NCBI GenBank assembly: GCA_017453465.1
Contig: JAFTEV010000073.1
Coordinates: 1 to 40,497, forward strand
Origin: Bacteroidaceae bacterium
GTDB taxonomy: Bacteria; Bacteroidota; Bacteroidia; Bacteroidales; Bacteroidaceae
DNA length: 40,497 bases
Reading direction: 5' to 3'
A program made the position numbers and the translations under genes. Shown here piece after piece: positions 33,733-40,497 of this stretch; within the stretch, counting starts at the first letter, position 1; the number at the start of each line of letters is the position of its first letter. A model generated the notes under the pieces. That model was not told the DNA's origin and searched no databases. It saw only the letters and a program-made list of their open reading frames with translations.

Positions 33733-35571
33733 TCAAAACGCGCTTATCTCCTCCATCATGGCACGGCGTTTCTTGTACTTTGTGCGAAACTCCTCGGCCA
33801 GCAGGTGAGCATCCTCTCGTCCACCGGGAAGTTGCTGCATCTTCTTCATGGAGCGGGCTACCCGTGTATAATGGTCACGTCCCATGTTTTGTTCCGCATA
33901 TAGGCGCAGGTCGCAGATGTAGAAACCAATAAGCCTATCGGCATACTCTTTGGGCAGATGATGAGCATAGCTGTCAAGTAAATCCAAACGGTCGGACGTA
34001 GCACCTGCCAAGAACTGAAACAGTCTTTCACCGTCTTTTTCTTCCACATAGATGTCTGCCAACACGCTATTGCCTCCGTAGTCATGGAAAGAACAGTCTG
34101 TTTCTGCCAGCAGTTGGGTAAGAAACGGCTTCCATTGGTCTGCTTCCACCCAAGCCTTCAGCTTGTGGTAAATGTCCATAGTGCCTCTTTCACAGATGAA
34201 TAGCATTCTGGCTGTATCAATCTGTTTCTCTTTGTCTTTTAGCAGGTCATAAACGGCCTGCTTCTTTTCCAGCCAAGGTTTGATGTTCCAAAGGTTTTTA
34301 TTCCCTTCCCTGTCTTTTGCAATGCCCTCATCTGCCAGGCGCAAAGCCTCGTCGTATTGTTGCAGCCCTATGGCATGGTCGATGGCATCACTGCGAATCT
34401 CTTTCAGATACAGGTACTTCTTGACTACATTCTCTGCTTCCTCCTCCTCCTTCATCCTTCTGAGCAAGTCAATCTTTCTTCTGACGAGTTTGTAGAAATC
34501 ATACTTGTCCGCTTGCTCCCTTATCAGTTTGTCAAGTAGTTTCAGGGCCTCCTCCTCCGACTGCACGATGATAGTAACTTGTTGCAGCAAGTCATTAATG
34601 TCATAGATGTCATAGTTGCGGTACATACTGCCGTGGCGTGCCACCTCTTTCAGTTCTTTAAGCACCTGGTCCTTCGATTCCTGACAGACCGAAGCATGGT
34701 CCAGGGCTTCCAGCATCAGTTTGGCAGCCTGTTCACAATGGTAGCTCACATCTACTTCCTCTTCATAACAGTCGGGCGACTCTGGGTCAAACTCATCCGT
34801 CAGCGTCGTGAAGAACTGTGCACTGACGGCCAGCGCAGCTTCCGCATTGCCCATCTTCATCAGCTCACGACTATCATCAAACAACGCATCTATCCGTGCA
34901 AAAATGGCAGACCAGTCGTGCATGTCATCCTCATAGTATCGTGAATACCGATAGGTCTCATACTGCTGGAATGCCATCACCACTTCACTGCGGTAATCCG
35001 CCACCGTCTGCCTGTTCTTCAGGTATTTCTCTCGAAGGTAAGCCAGCAAGTCGCTCTTGAACACTCCGTGCGCTTTTGCATAACCAAGGATAAACTCGCG
35101 CATACCCTCTGCATCTTCCAGCGCAAACAAACGCTCAAATTCTTTTTCCTCGCTGGAGGCCGATGTGTTGACTGGAGCATTTTTGCCCCCTTCTCGAATT
35201 TCTGCAAACTCTGCATCCACAGCATTTTCTTTCATGGCTTTTGCCCAACTGCTATTGCTCGCTTTCTTTGAAAACGCACTCCCTTTTCCCTTCTCCCGCT
35301 CCTTGCGAATAGCCAAGAGTACAGCCACCACATGTTTGCACATTGCCCCGCCATCGTAAGGGCAATCGCAGTCCCAGGAAATGCTACCGTCCTCATCCAC
35401 TTCCACTCCCACCTCGTAGGTGTCCGTGCCTTCCACTTCAGCATTCCATATACCATCCCCAGCCTCTTCCAGTTTCGTCACCGCGCCGCTCTCATAATAC
35501 TCCTCGCCGCGATACAGAATCTTCTGAGGCACATAATTCTCAAAATTGTCCAGTGTAATTTTCATGTTCAT
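33733..35571 (-). CDS. SWIM zinc-finger protein with helical repeat region
   Basis: The 612-residue protein has an N-terminal SWIM zinc finger, CDCPYDGGAMCKH (C68, C70, C78, H80), predicted to bind zinc and nucleic acid or protein. Residues about 140-600 are almost wholly alpha-helical, with TPR/HEAT-like paired helices such as AVGLQ..YDEALRLADEGIAK. Such proteins are widespread in bacteria with unknown function. Start is ATG 35571 or the second ATG at 35565. A promoter is visible 47 nt upstream. The frame is intact and the gene stands alone. Confidence 0.82.
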   Translation of the reverse strand: MNMKITLDNFENYVPQKILYRGEEYYESGAVTKLEEAGDGIWNAEVEGTDTYEVGVEVDEDGSISWDCDCPYDGGAMCKHVVAVLLAIRKEREKGKGSAFSKKASNSSWAKAMKENAVDAEFAEIREGGKNAPVNTSASSEEKEFERLFALEDAEGMREFILGYAKAHGVFKSDLLAYLREKYLKNRQTVADYRSEVVMAFQQYETYRYSRYYEDDMHDWSAIFARIDALFDDSRELMKMGNAEAALAVSAQFFTTLTDEFDPESPDCYEEEVDVSYHCEQAAKLMLEALDHASVCQESKDQVLKELKEVARHGSMYRNYDIYDINDLLQQVTIIVQSEEEALKLLDKLIREQADKYDFYKLVRRKIDLLRRMKEEEEAENVVKKYLYLKEIRSDAIDHAIGLQQYDEALRLADEGIAKDREGNKNLWNIKPWLEKKQAVYDLLKDKEKQIDTARMLFICERGTMDIYHKLKAWVEADQWKPFLTQLLAETDCSFHDYGGNSVLADIYVEEKDGERLFQFLAGATSDRLDLLDSYAHHLPKEYADRLIGFYICDLRLYAEQNMGRDHYTRVARSMKKMQQLPGGREDAHLLAEEFRTKYKKRRAMMEEISAF

Positions 35572-35617
35572 CTATGGTTGCCGTGCGAATATCACGGCTC
35601 TTTTTGTTTATGCCCCA

Positions 35618-35649
35618 CAAAGATAGACTCTTTTTTTCGTTTGAACAAC
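35618..35649 (-). promoter_or_regulatory. Bacteroidota-type promoter of the SWIM gene
   Basis: On the minus strand a -7 box TATCTTTG (35618-35625) and a -33-like GTTG (35646-35649) are 20 nt apart. The leader would be about 40 nt. From 35650 to 35874 nothing else is seen. Confidence 0.65.
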
Positions 35650-35874
35650 CATTCTTCAGGAAAATGTGTGATAAGTCCTCATAAATACAAAAAGCAGACC
35701 GTTATTAAGCGAAAGCCACCCATTTCCCTGTTAACAAAACTTTTCTTTTTACGCATCAAACGCCCACTTTTCTCCTCTTCTGAACCTACATAAAACACTC
35801 TTCAAAAACATACTCGACTATTCCATTGTTAATCAGCGACCTTCCGCGCCCTCATGCGCAACCCCTCTGAACGA

Positions 35875-35950
35875 CGTAGGCAATGCACCGCGCTCGCGTA
35901 GGCAATTAAGTCCGCAGCATTGCCTACACGAGCGCGACTGGTTGCCTACG
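35875..35950. repeat. Bipartite inverted-repeat element B (TAGGCAA family)
   Basis: Same design as the element at 1312-1385: outer CGTAGGCAA, middle CGCGCTCG, inner GTAGGCAAT, a 12-nt loop (35907-35918), then the complements in reverse order to 35950. The arms are less perfect than in element A, with a mismatched TGCAC / ACTGG section and one further mismatch. Confidence 0.82.
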
Positions 35951-36026
35951 CGGTAGAAACGGAAACCCATAATTTTTGCAAAAACATTGCCATGCTTTTA
36001 AGGTTTGTTCTATAATTGGAGTTTTG

Positions 36027-36112
36027 AACACAGAGACACAGAGGCACAGAGAGAAGATTGAAATTGTCAAATTGTCCAATTGTCTATCTCTGTGCCTCTG
36101 TGTCTCTGTGTT
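36027..36112. repeat. Perfect 26-bp inverted repeat, ACAGAG phrase, with AATTGTC loop
   Basis: The left arm 36027-36052 consists of ACAGAGAC / ACAGAGGC units and is the exact reverse complement of 36087-36112. The 34-nt loop itself contains the AATTGTCAAATTGTCC phrase that forms another repeat family at 3152-3280. Confidence 0.9.
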
Positions 36113-36183
36113 TAATTTATAGAAGTTACCTTATTTACATAACCAACAAATCCAACGCTACCCACTAAAAAAAGTCCAGAAAA

Positions 36184-36215
36184 TTTGCCTAAAAACTTAG
36201 AACGCTGTATATTTG
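36184..36215 (+). promoter_or_regulatory. Strong Bacteroidota-type promoter upstream of the Ig-like protein gene
   Basis: TTTG (36184-36187), a 20-nt spacer and TATATTTG (36208-36215) match the consensus fully. Transcription would start near 36222, giving a 5' leader of about 375 nt. Confidence 0.8.
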
Positions 36216-36429
36216 CAGCCAAAATCCAAGAGAATCAGTAACAAGATTATTCACCTCTAACCCCCTTTTTACCAAGAACCAGACAGTACAGAACCGACAC
36301 ACAGGGATGCAGCCACACGGGTGCGGCTCGCCCACAGCGAGAAACACAAAACCATTTTATTAACCCTTAAAAAAGGTCTGTGTTTCCATTTTGTACTTAT
36401 TGATATAGAGCTTTCTGCTCTTGTTCTCT

Positions 36430-36551
36430 CCTTCAGAATACCGCCAATATTCACACTTTGAGAACAAGCTATACAGAAAGTTCACGTCCCCTGGGGCGTG
36501 GACTATTCTTGCTTGTTTAAAGTGAAGGTCACTTGGCGGTAACCATGAAGG
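36430..36551 (+). ncRNA. Rod-like structured leader RNA (candidate cis-regulatory element)
   Basis: Six successive complementary segments nest in order: CCTTCA (36430) with TGAAGG (36546); ACCGCCAA (36440) with TTGGCGGT (36533); CACTTT (36454) with AAAGTG (36519); AACAAGC (36463) with GCTTGTT (36511); TTCACG (36481) with CGTGGA (36497); CCCC with GGGG at the tip. Short internal loops separate them. The outermost stem includes the TG of the ATG of a 16-codon ORF. Further upstream, 36302-36400, weaker hairpins occur (AGCC/GGCT, GAAACACA/TGTGTTTC). It could instead be a stand-alone small RNA; no family is recognised. Confidence 0.6.
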
Positions 36552-36595
36552 AAAATAAGCATCAATGGTTGCACGCCTTTCTTATTTCCAATTAG
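36545..36595 (+). CDS. 16-residue leader peptide (upstream ORF)
   Basis: ATG 36545 opens a frame MKENKHQWLHAFLISN ending in TAG at 36593-36595, directly followed by the ATG of the next gene with no gap. Its start codon is held in the closing stem of the leader RNA. The ORF itself spans a second hairpin, GGAAAATAAG/CTTATTTCC (36550-36589). Stop-start adjacency suggests translational coupling. Expression is inferred only. Confidence 0.45.
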   Translation: MKENKHQWLHAFLISN

Positions 36596-37990
36596 ATGAA
36601 AAGACTATTTTCTATTTTTATTGTTTTTGCCTTTGTTTTTATAGGCAAAACACAAGCACAGTACAGGTTAGAGTATGGAGAAGCTCAATTTTTAAAGATT
36701 CCTACTAATGAATATGTGGCAAGTGCTACATGGAATGTTGACAACCCTAATCTTTCATTTGAAGAAGCTGATGCAGCTGGTGCCATTATTTATCCAAATC
36801 ATTATTTTGAAGAAACGTCTGTTGTTACTTGCTCATACAGGTATGAATATTTAGACTCTCGGACAGGACGTACCCTAACAGCACTAAGAACTGCGACATA
36901 TACAGTTTCATTTGTGAGTAATCATGCAATACTTAAGAAAGAAGAATTGTTCTTAAATGTTAATCAAAGGGAAAGGCTGACATACTCTTTGGAAAAAAAT
37001 TACAGCACAGCCTATGGTAGCCCTCGTATGTCATGGACCAGCAGTAACAGGAGTGTAGCCACGGTTGACGACAATGGCAACGTGACGGCTGTGGGGGAAG
37101 GAACTGCTTTCATCACCTTTGACCCTGTTGTTGGCCCCGAAGTGTATTGCTATGTTACAGTAAAGTCTGTACCAGACCCGACAAGTATTGAACTCTCGAC
37201 AAACAACATTTCCATCGTAGAAAAGGAAACGGCTACATTAACCTATACCCTGTCTCCTTCAAATGCCGCATCAACCGTCACGTGGCAATCATCCAATTCC
37301 AACATTGCCACGGTAACTAACGATGGTGTGGTGACAGGCGTGAAAGAAGGAACGGCGCAAATAACAGCAACAACCGCTAATGGCAAATCGGCTTCGTGCA
37401 CTGTCAATGTTGTTAAGTCTGTAATATCTCCCACTCGTATAGAGTTGTCTGTAAGGGAACTTTCTGTAAAACCCAATGGGACAGCAAGGCTTTCATATAC
37501 GCTATATCCTTCTGGCTCATCATCAAATGTCACATGGCGTTCATCCAACACGGGCATAGCTACAGTAAGTACAGGAGGTGTGGTAACAGGAGTAAAAGAA
37601 GGTACAGTGCAGATAACAGTAACAACAGACAATGGCTTGTCTGCCTCATGTACAGTCAAGGTTGCTTCTGATGCTTCGCCCACAACAGAACAGTTCATTA
37701 TACCGCAGTCGGAAACCATAACGCTGGGATATATTACGATTCTTACGCCTACGGTGTCATCAGTCTCTTATCAGTGGAAATCGAGTAATACAACCGTTGC
37801 TGTTGTTGACTCTGAGGGAAGAGTGACTGGGATGAGAACTGGTAAGGCCAAGATTACGGTAACTACTTCTGACAACATTTCTGGGACGTGCGAAGTGACC
37901 GTTGTAGCTCCACCCTCTGGAATGGGTGCCAATCGTGCAAAAATACATATTGAGAAGATAAAGAGTTTGGTAAATCGAAGTAAGAAATAA
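36596..37990 (+). CDS. Secreted protein with four Ig-like (Big_2/BID_2) domains
   Basis: The 464-residue protein has a signal peptide (about 1-22, VFIGKTQAQ). Residues 23-105 are unrecognised beta-rich sequence. Four bacterial Ig-like group 2 domains follow at about 106-192, 195-278, 280-362 and 365-440. Each has the hallmark W-x-SSN-x-x-(I/V)A-V and G-x-V-T-G-x-(R/K)-x-G-x-A-x-I pattern, for example WQSSNSNIATV and VVTGVKEGTAQIT. A basic C-terminal tail (about 445-464) ends the protein. The domains suggest cell-surface adhesion or carbohydrate contact. Base composition is AT-rich. It probably forms an operon with the lipoprotein 18 nt downstream. Confidence 0.85.
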   Translation: MKRLFSIFIVFAFVFIGKTQAQYRLEYGEAQFLKIPTNEYVASATWNVDNPNLSFEEADAAGAIIYPNHYFEETSVVTCSYRYEYLDSRTGRTLTALRTATYTVSFVSNHAILKKEELFLNVNQRERLTYSLEKNYSTAYGSPRMSWTSSNRSVATVDDNGNVTAVGEGTAFITFDPVVGPEVYCYVTVKSVPDPTSIELSTNNISIVEKETATLTYTLSPSNAASTVTWQSSNSNIATVTNDGVVTGVKEGTAQITATTANGKSASCTVNVVKSVISPTRIELSVRELSVKPNGTARLSYTLYPSGSSSNVTWRSSNTGIATVSTGGVVTGVKEGTVQITVTTDNGLSASCTVKVASDASPTTEQFIIPQSETITLGYITILTPTVSSVSYQWKSSNTTVAVVDSEGRVTGMRTGKAKITVTTSDNISGTCEVTVVAPPSGMGANRAKIHIEKIKSLVNRSKK

Positions 37991-38008
37991 GAAAACGCAA
38001 TAATAACT

Positions 38009-39064
38009 ATGAGGACAATCTATAGATTTTTATTGATGACAGTATTAATCTCTGTTTCATCATGCAAAGAAGACAGCAGCGAACCTTTCAATCCAGAGGT
38101 GATCAAGATCATCTTGCAAAGTGCAGATACAGAATGGGGCGCATCTAAATCGGCTGTTCAGCAAGCCATGGATGGCTATTCAGAAATTGCCAATGAAGAC
38201 GATTTCTTGGAATACCAAATTCCAAATACACAACACAAAGTCTCTTTTCAGTTTGAGAAGGACCAACTATGCACAAAGGCTATCATTTTATCTGATGCAT
38301 CTGGTTCCAGCGAAGTGTCTTCTTATATCAGTTCCTACCAGTATCTTGGTATGCTGGATGGTGTGAAAGTATATAACAATATGGCAGTAAACACCATGGC
38401 TATTACATATTCTTTAAATGTAGATGGTAGAGGATTACTGGTTGTTGGGTTTAGACCCCATATAACTCCTGATCAAAGTGGGTCGGAAAATGGCCATACT
38501 TATGTTGACCTCGGTCTCTCTGTGAAATGGGCAACTATGAATATTGGCGCAAACGCCCCCGAAGAATATGGCGACTACTTTGCATGGGGCGAGACCACAG
38601 CTAAGACAGACTACAGCTGGAGCACCTACAAATGGTGCAATGGTTTATACGGTACCCTGATCAAGTACAACACGATTAGCAGCTACGGCACGGTTGACAA
38701 CAAGTCCCAGCTTGAGCTTGCTGACGATGCCGCCAATGCTAACTGGGGCGGCACATGGCGCATGCCGACCTATGCAGAGTTGACAGAACTCCGAACAAAA
38801 TGCACATGGACATGGACCACCTTGAACGGCGTGAATGGAATGAATGTGACAGGTCCTTCAGGCTATTCCTTTTTCTTGCCCGTTGCAGGGTATCGCAGCG
38901 ACACTTCGCTCAACAGTGTGGGCAGCAGCGGCAACTATTGGTCGAGTTCGCTCAATGAGTTCACACCGAGCTACGCTTGGGGCGTGTACTTTAACTCGAT
39001 CGGTGCGAATCGGAACGATAACGGTCGTTGCTACGGGCGAAGTGTTCGCGCTGTCTGCCCGTAG
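38009..39064 (+). CDS. Lipoprotein with major-paralogous (FISUMP-type) domain and lectin-like variable-looking C-terminus
   Basis: The 351-residue protein has a lipoprotein signal with lipobox ISVSSC (Cys19), so it is anchored in the outer membrane. Residues about 20-150 are unrecognised. From about 165, YVDLGLSVKWATMNIGA and EEYGDYFAWGETTAK mark the major paralogous domain common in Bacteroidota. The C-terminal 60 residues contain GNYWSSS, then SYAWGVYFNS, NRNDNGRCYG and finally SVRAVCP, the pattern of formylglycine-enzyme/C-type-lectin-like domains used as variable targets of diversity-generating retroelements. The last codons form an inverted repeat TACGGGC/GCCCGTA (39032-39038 with 39057-39063). 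No reverse transcriptase is present in the window. Confidence 0.82.
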   Translation: MRTIYRFLLMTVLISVSSCKEDSSEPFNPEVIKIILQSADTEWGASKSAVQQAMDGYSEIANEDDFLEYQIPNTQHKVSFQFEKDQLCTKAIILSDASGSSEVSSYISSYQYLGMLDGVKVYNNMAVNTMAITYSLNVDGRGLLVVGFRPHITPDQSGSENGHTYVDLGLSVKWATMNIGANAPEEYGDYFAWGETTAKTDYSWSTYKWCNGLYGTLIKYNTISSYGTVDNKSQLELADDAANANWGGTWRMPTYAELTELRTKCTWTWTTLNGVNGMNVTGPSGYSFFLPVAGYRSDTSLNSVGSSGNYWSSSLNEFTPSYAWGVYFNSIGANRNDNGRCYGRSVRAVCP

Positions 39065-39127
39065 TCCCCAAAACCTTTAGCTCGCCGTTAGGTTATTTGC
39101 ATCCTTCCCCCACGGTCAAATCTCCAA

Positions 39128-39212
39128 AAACTTTTCGCTTTTGCAGAGGTGTAGGCGGCAGCCCTCCCCGAAAAGAGGCCGCTGCAGACACCTCTGTACA
39201 GGCGAAAAGTTT
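39128..39212. repeat. Long imperfect hairpin (AAACTTTTCGC arms)
   Basis: Arms AAACTTTTCGC (39128-39138) with 39202-39212, GAGGTGT (39146-39152) with 39188-39194, and GCGGC (39155-39159) with 39178-39182 stack into one hairpin. It may terminate the lipoprotein transcript but lacks a T-tract, so it looks more like a repeat element. Confidence 0.75.
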
Positions 39213-39232
39213 ACACGGCATAACACAATCCC

Positions 39233-39680
39233 GACCTCGGAGAGATTATACCTTGATTAACCCATGGTAAGACTGCGTCAAGCAGGCTCACCATGGGTGA
39301 TAGGGCAGACAAACACAGGCTCTGGCACTTCGGTAGATGTGCCACACCTCCCCTGGGGGAGGTAGGTGTGTTCAGTTGTCCTTTGTGCGAGTAACCGAGT
39401 TCGACTCGCTGTGCTCGTCGAAGAAATCTTACAAATCTGCACAAATCATACAAATCTCTCTTATGGCAACAACTGCAAACATATTTGTTGGATTTGAAAA
39501 GATTTGTATGATTTCTGCGCGAAGCGCACTTCTTTCATTTTTCCATACACTCATCTGCGATGGTGTGGCACATCTATCGAAGTGCCACGTATATATCCCC
39601 CTATCTATGCAACACCCACGGTGAGCCTGCCTGACGCAGTCTTACCGTGGGTTATTCAGTGGTGCGACCTCTCCGAGGTC
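39233..39680. repeat. Pair of inverted ~115-bp repeat units
   Basis: The unit 39233-39348 is matched in opposite orientation by 39562-39680. Outer ends GACCTCGGAGAG / CTCTCCGAGGTC are perfect. A 41-nt block (39259-39299 versus 39613-39653) and a 26-nt block (39323-39348 versus 39562-39587) differ at only a few positions. Each unit contains its own palindrome, ACCCATGGT/ACCATGGGT or ACCCACGGT/ACCGTGGGT. The 213-nt centre has another 14-bp perfect inverted repeat, AAATCATACAAATC (39443-39456) with 39501-39514. No transposase is seen. Confidence 0.8.
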
Positions 39681-39722
39681 TTGCTTTACGTAAAGCAGCG
39701 GAGTGTGAACAGGCTCCAGTGG

Positions 39723-39762
39723 CAAAGTTCTGCCACCGCAATGTCAAAGTTCTGCCACCGCA
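39723..39762. repeat. Two direct 18-nt repeats CAAAGTTCTGCCACCGCA
   Basis: Copies at 39723-39740 and 39745-39762 are identical, with a 22-nt period. Just upstream is a 14-bp palindrome GCTTTACGTAAAGC (39683-39696). From 39763 to 39980 nothing further can be supported. Confidence 0.75.
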
Positions 39763-39980
39763 GCAGGAGAACTGTGCGGCAGTTGGTTGTTGATGGAGTT
39801 GTCGTATATGTAAGCACGGTCAACAAAAGAGAGAGCCTTTGCACTTGACTCTCTGGCTGTAGCTGCCACATCTTCCATCAATGGAGCATCTCGTCGGTTG
39901 ATTCCTCCATTGATGTCAGGCGATATTTCTTGTGAATCTCTGTCATATACATTCGTTTCTTGTTTCTTCAGCCTTGTTCT

Positions 39981-40394
39981 CTACATGAGTTCATCAAAGG
40001 GGAAGTCGCGCTTCATGCGGTAGGCCAGGCCGGTCATGGCAGCAAGGAGTTCGCCGCGCTGGTTGGTGACCTTCATGTCGCAGTAGGGTAGGCGGTGGTG
40101 GTTGAGCTGTTCGGTACACTCGGCTGTGAGGTGGTCACCCAGTTGGGCGGACTTCAGGAAGGTGATGGTGTTCGAGATACCGAGGGTGAGCGTGCCGTGG
40201 CAGTTGGCTACGCCGGCAAAGGCAAGGTCGGCCAGGGTGTAGATGACACCGCCTTGGCAGACACCTGCACCGTTGAGGTGTCTTTCCGCTACGGTGAGTT
40301 CGGCTTTGGCATAGCCGGGACGTACTTCGGTAAGCTGTGCGCCGATGCTGTGTGCAAAGCGGTCGTCGTGGTTGAGGGTTTCGAGTAGAGTCAT
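39981..40394 (-). CDS. PaaI-type hotdog-fold thioesterase
   Basis: The 137-residue cytoplasmic protein has the hotdog motif HLNGAGVCQGGVIYTLADLA (residues 39-58), with the Asp/Gly pattern of PaaI thioesterases, which hydrolyse acyl- or aryl-CoA esters. The strand GISNTITFLKSAQLGDHL also fits. Length is normal. ATG 40394 is preceded by the AAAAGTT repeat region, with the repeat beginning within 15 nt of the start codon. The substrate cannot be inferred. Confidence 0.88.
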   Translation of the reverse strand: MTLLETLNHDDRFAHSIGAQLTEVRPGYAKAELTVAERHLNGAGVCQGGVIYTLADLAFAGVANCHGTLTLGISNTITFLKSAQLGDHLTAECTEQLNHHRLPYCDMKVTNQRGELLAAMTGLAYRMKRDFPFDELM

Positions 40395-40408
40395 GTGTTT
40401 GTTGGGGA

Positions 40409-40497
40409 AAATTAAAAGTTAAAAGTTAAAAATTAAAATGGGCTGGCCCAGTGCACGGCCATTCCGCACGGCATTATAACTTTTAACTTTTAACTTT
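40409..40497. repeat. AAAAGTT phrase repeat with ATGGGCTGG core, inverted ends
   Basis: AAAAGTT units (40414-40431) and ATGGGCTGG (40438-40446) repeat the phrase found at 1-120. The region closes with AACTTTTAACTTTTAACTTT (40478-40497), complementary to the left part, so it can form a hairpin of at least 17 bp. The window ends inside it. Confidence 0.85.

Noticed and set aside
36430-36551. Considered as 6S RNA
   Set aside because: The rod shape is similar, but I cannot confirm the large central bubble or a separate terminator, and the closing stem enters an ORF start; left as a candidate leader.
39233-39680. Insertion sequence with terminal inverted repeats
   Set aside because: No transposase frame exists between the arms and no target duplication is visible.
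38880-39980. Complete diversity-generating retroelement
   Set aside because: No reverse transcriptase gene, accessory gene or A-rich template repeat is found in the window; only the target-like domain is present.

Overview
The window looks like a chromosomal contig from a member of the Bacteroidota, most likely Bacteroidales and probably Prevotella-like. The evidence is the repeated TTTG / TAnnTTTG promoter pattern, few Shine-Dalgarno sequences, an RseC-RnfBCDGEA operon, a glycogen debranching enzyme / GT4 / GH57 trio, a very large SLBB export protein, a major-paralogous-domain lipoprotein and dockerin-like tails. Genus is inference. The same AT-rich repeat phrase lies at both ends, so the window may be a whole contig broken at repeats.

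Layout. 1-1215: recF (minus). 1216-1753: intergenic elements and tRNA-Gly(CCC). 1754-5500 (plus): NhaD-type antiporter, a short MiaA, a diacylglycerol-kinase-like lipid kinase, then a HEPN remnant with an intact MNT nucleotidyltransferase. 5608-6318 (minus): Crp/Fnr regulator. 6591-11219 (plus): glycogen operon. 11526-17458 (plus): rseC-rnfBCDGEA, a membrane ferredoxin:NAD+ oxidoreductase. 18029-32156 (plus): exopolysaccharide locus with priming sugar transferase, SLBB export protein, Wzz, Wzy-like polymerase, Wzx-like flippase, two hexapeptide acyltransferases, one GT4, a secreted beta-helix protein, an acyltransferase/CotH chimera and UDP-sugar dehydrogenase. 32339-35571 (minus): polyvalent-type kinase, TcmP remnant and SWIM zinc-finger protein. 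36208-39064 (plus): consensus promoter, long structured leader, 16-codon upstream ORF, a four-domain Ig-like secreted protein and a surface lipoprotein with a DGR-target-like C-terminus. 39065-39980: hairpin elements only. 39981-40394 (minus): hotdog thioesterase.

How the genes work together. The glycogen trio makes and trims storage glucan. Rnf couples ferredoxin and NAD to ion translocation, and the NhaD protein can use or dissipate such a gradient. The 18-32 kb locus builds and exports a Wzx/Wzy-type polysaccharide, with Ugd supplying a uronic-acid precursor. The accessory region at 32-39 kb shows gene decay and surface-protein diversification.

Most striking points: the in-frame acyltransferase-CotH chimera (29137-30768); a 122-nt rod-like leader RNA whose closing stem covers the start codon of an upstream ORF that abuts the next gene; a Cys-rich tail on RnfG; a duplicated tail motif on RnfB; a GH57 protein lacking the usual acid motif; a MiaA without its tRNA-clamping insert; and an unusually rich set of perfect or near-perfect intergenic inverted repeats.
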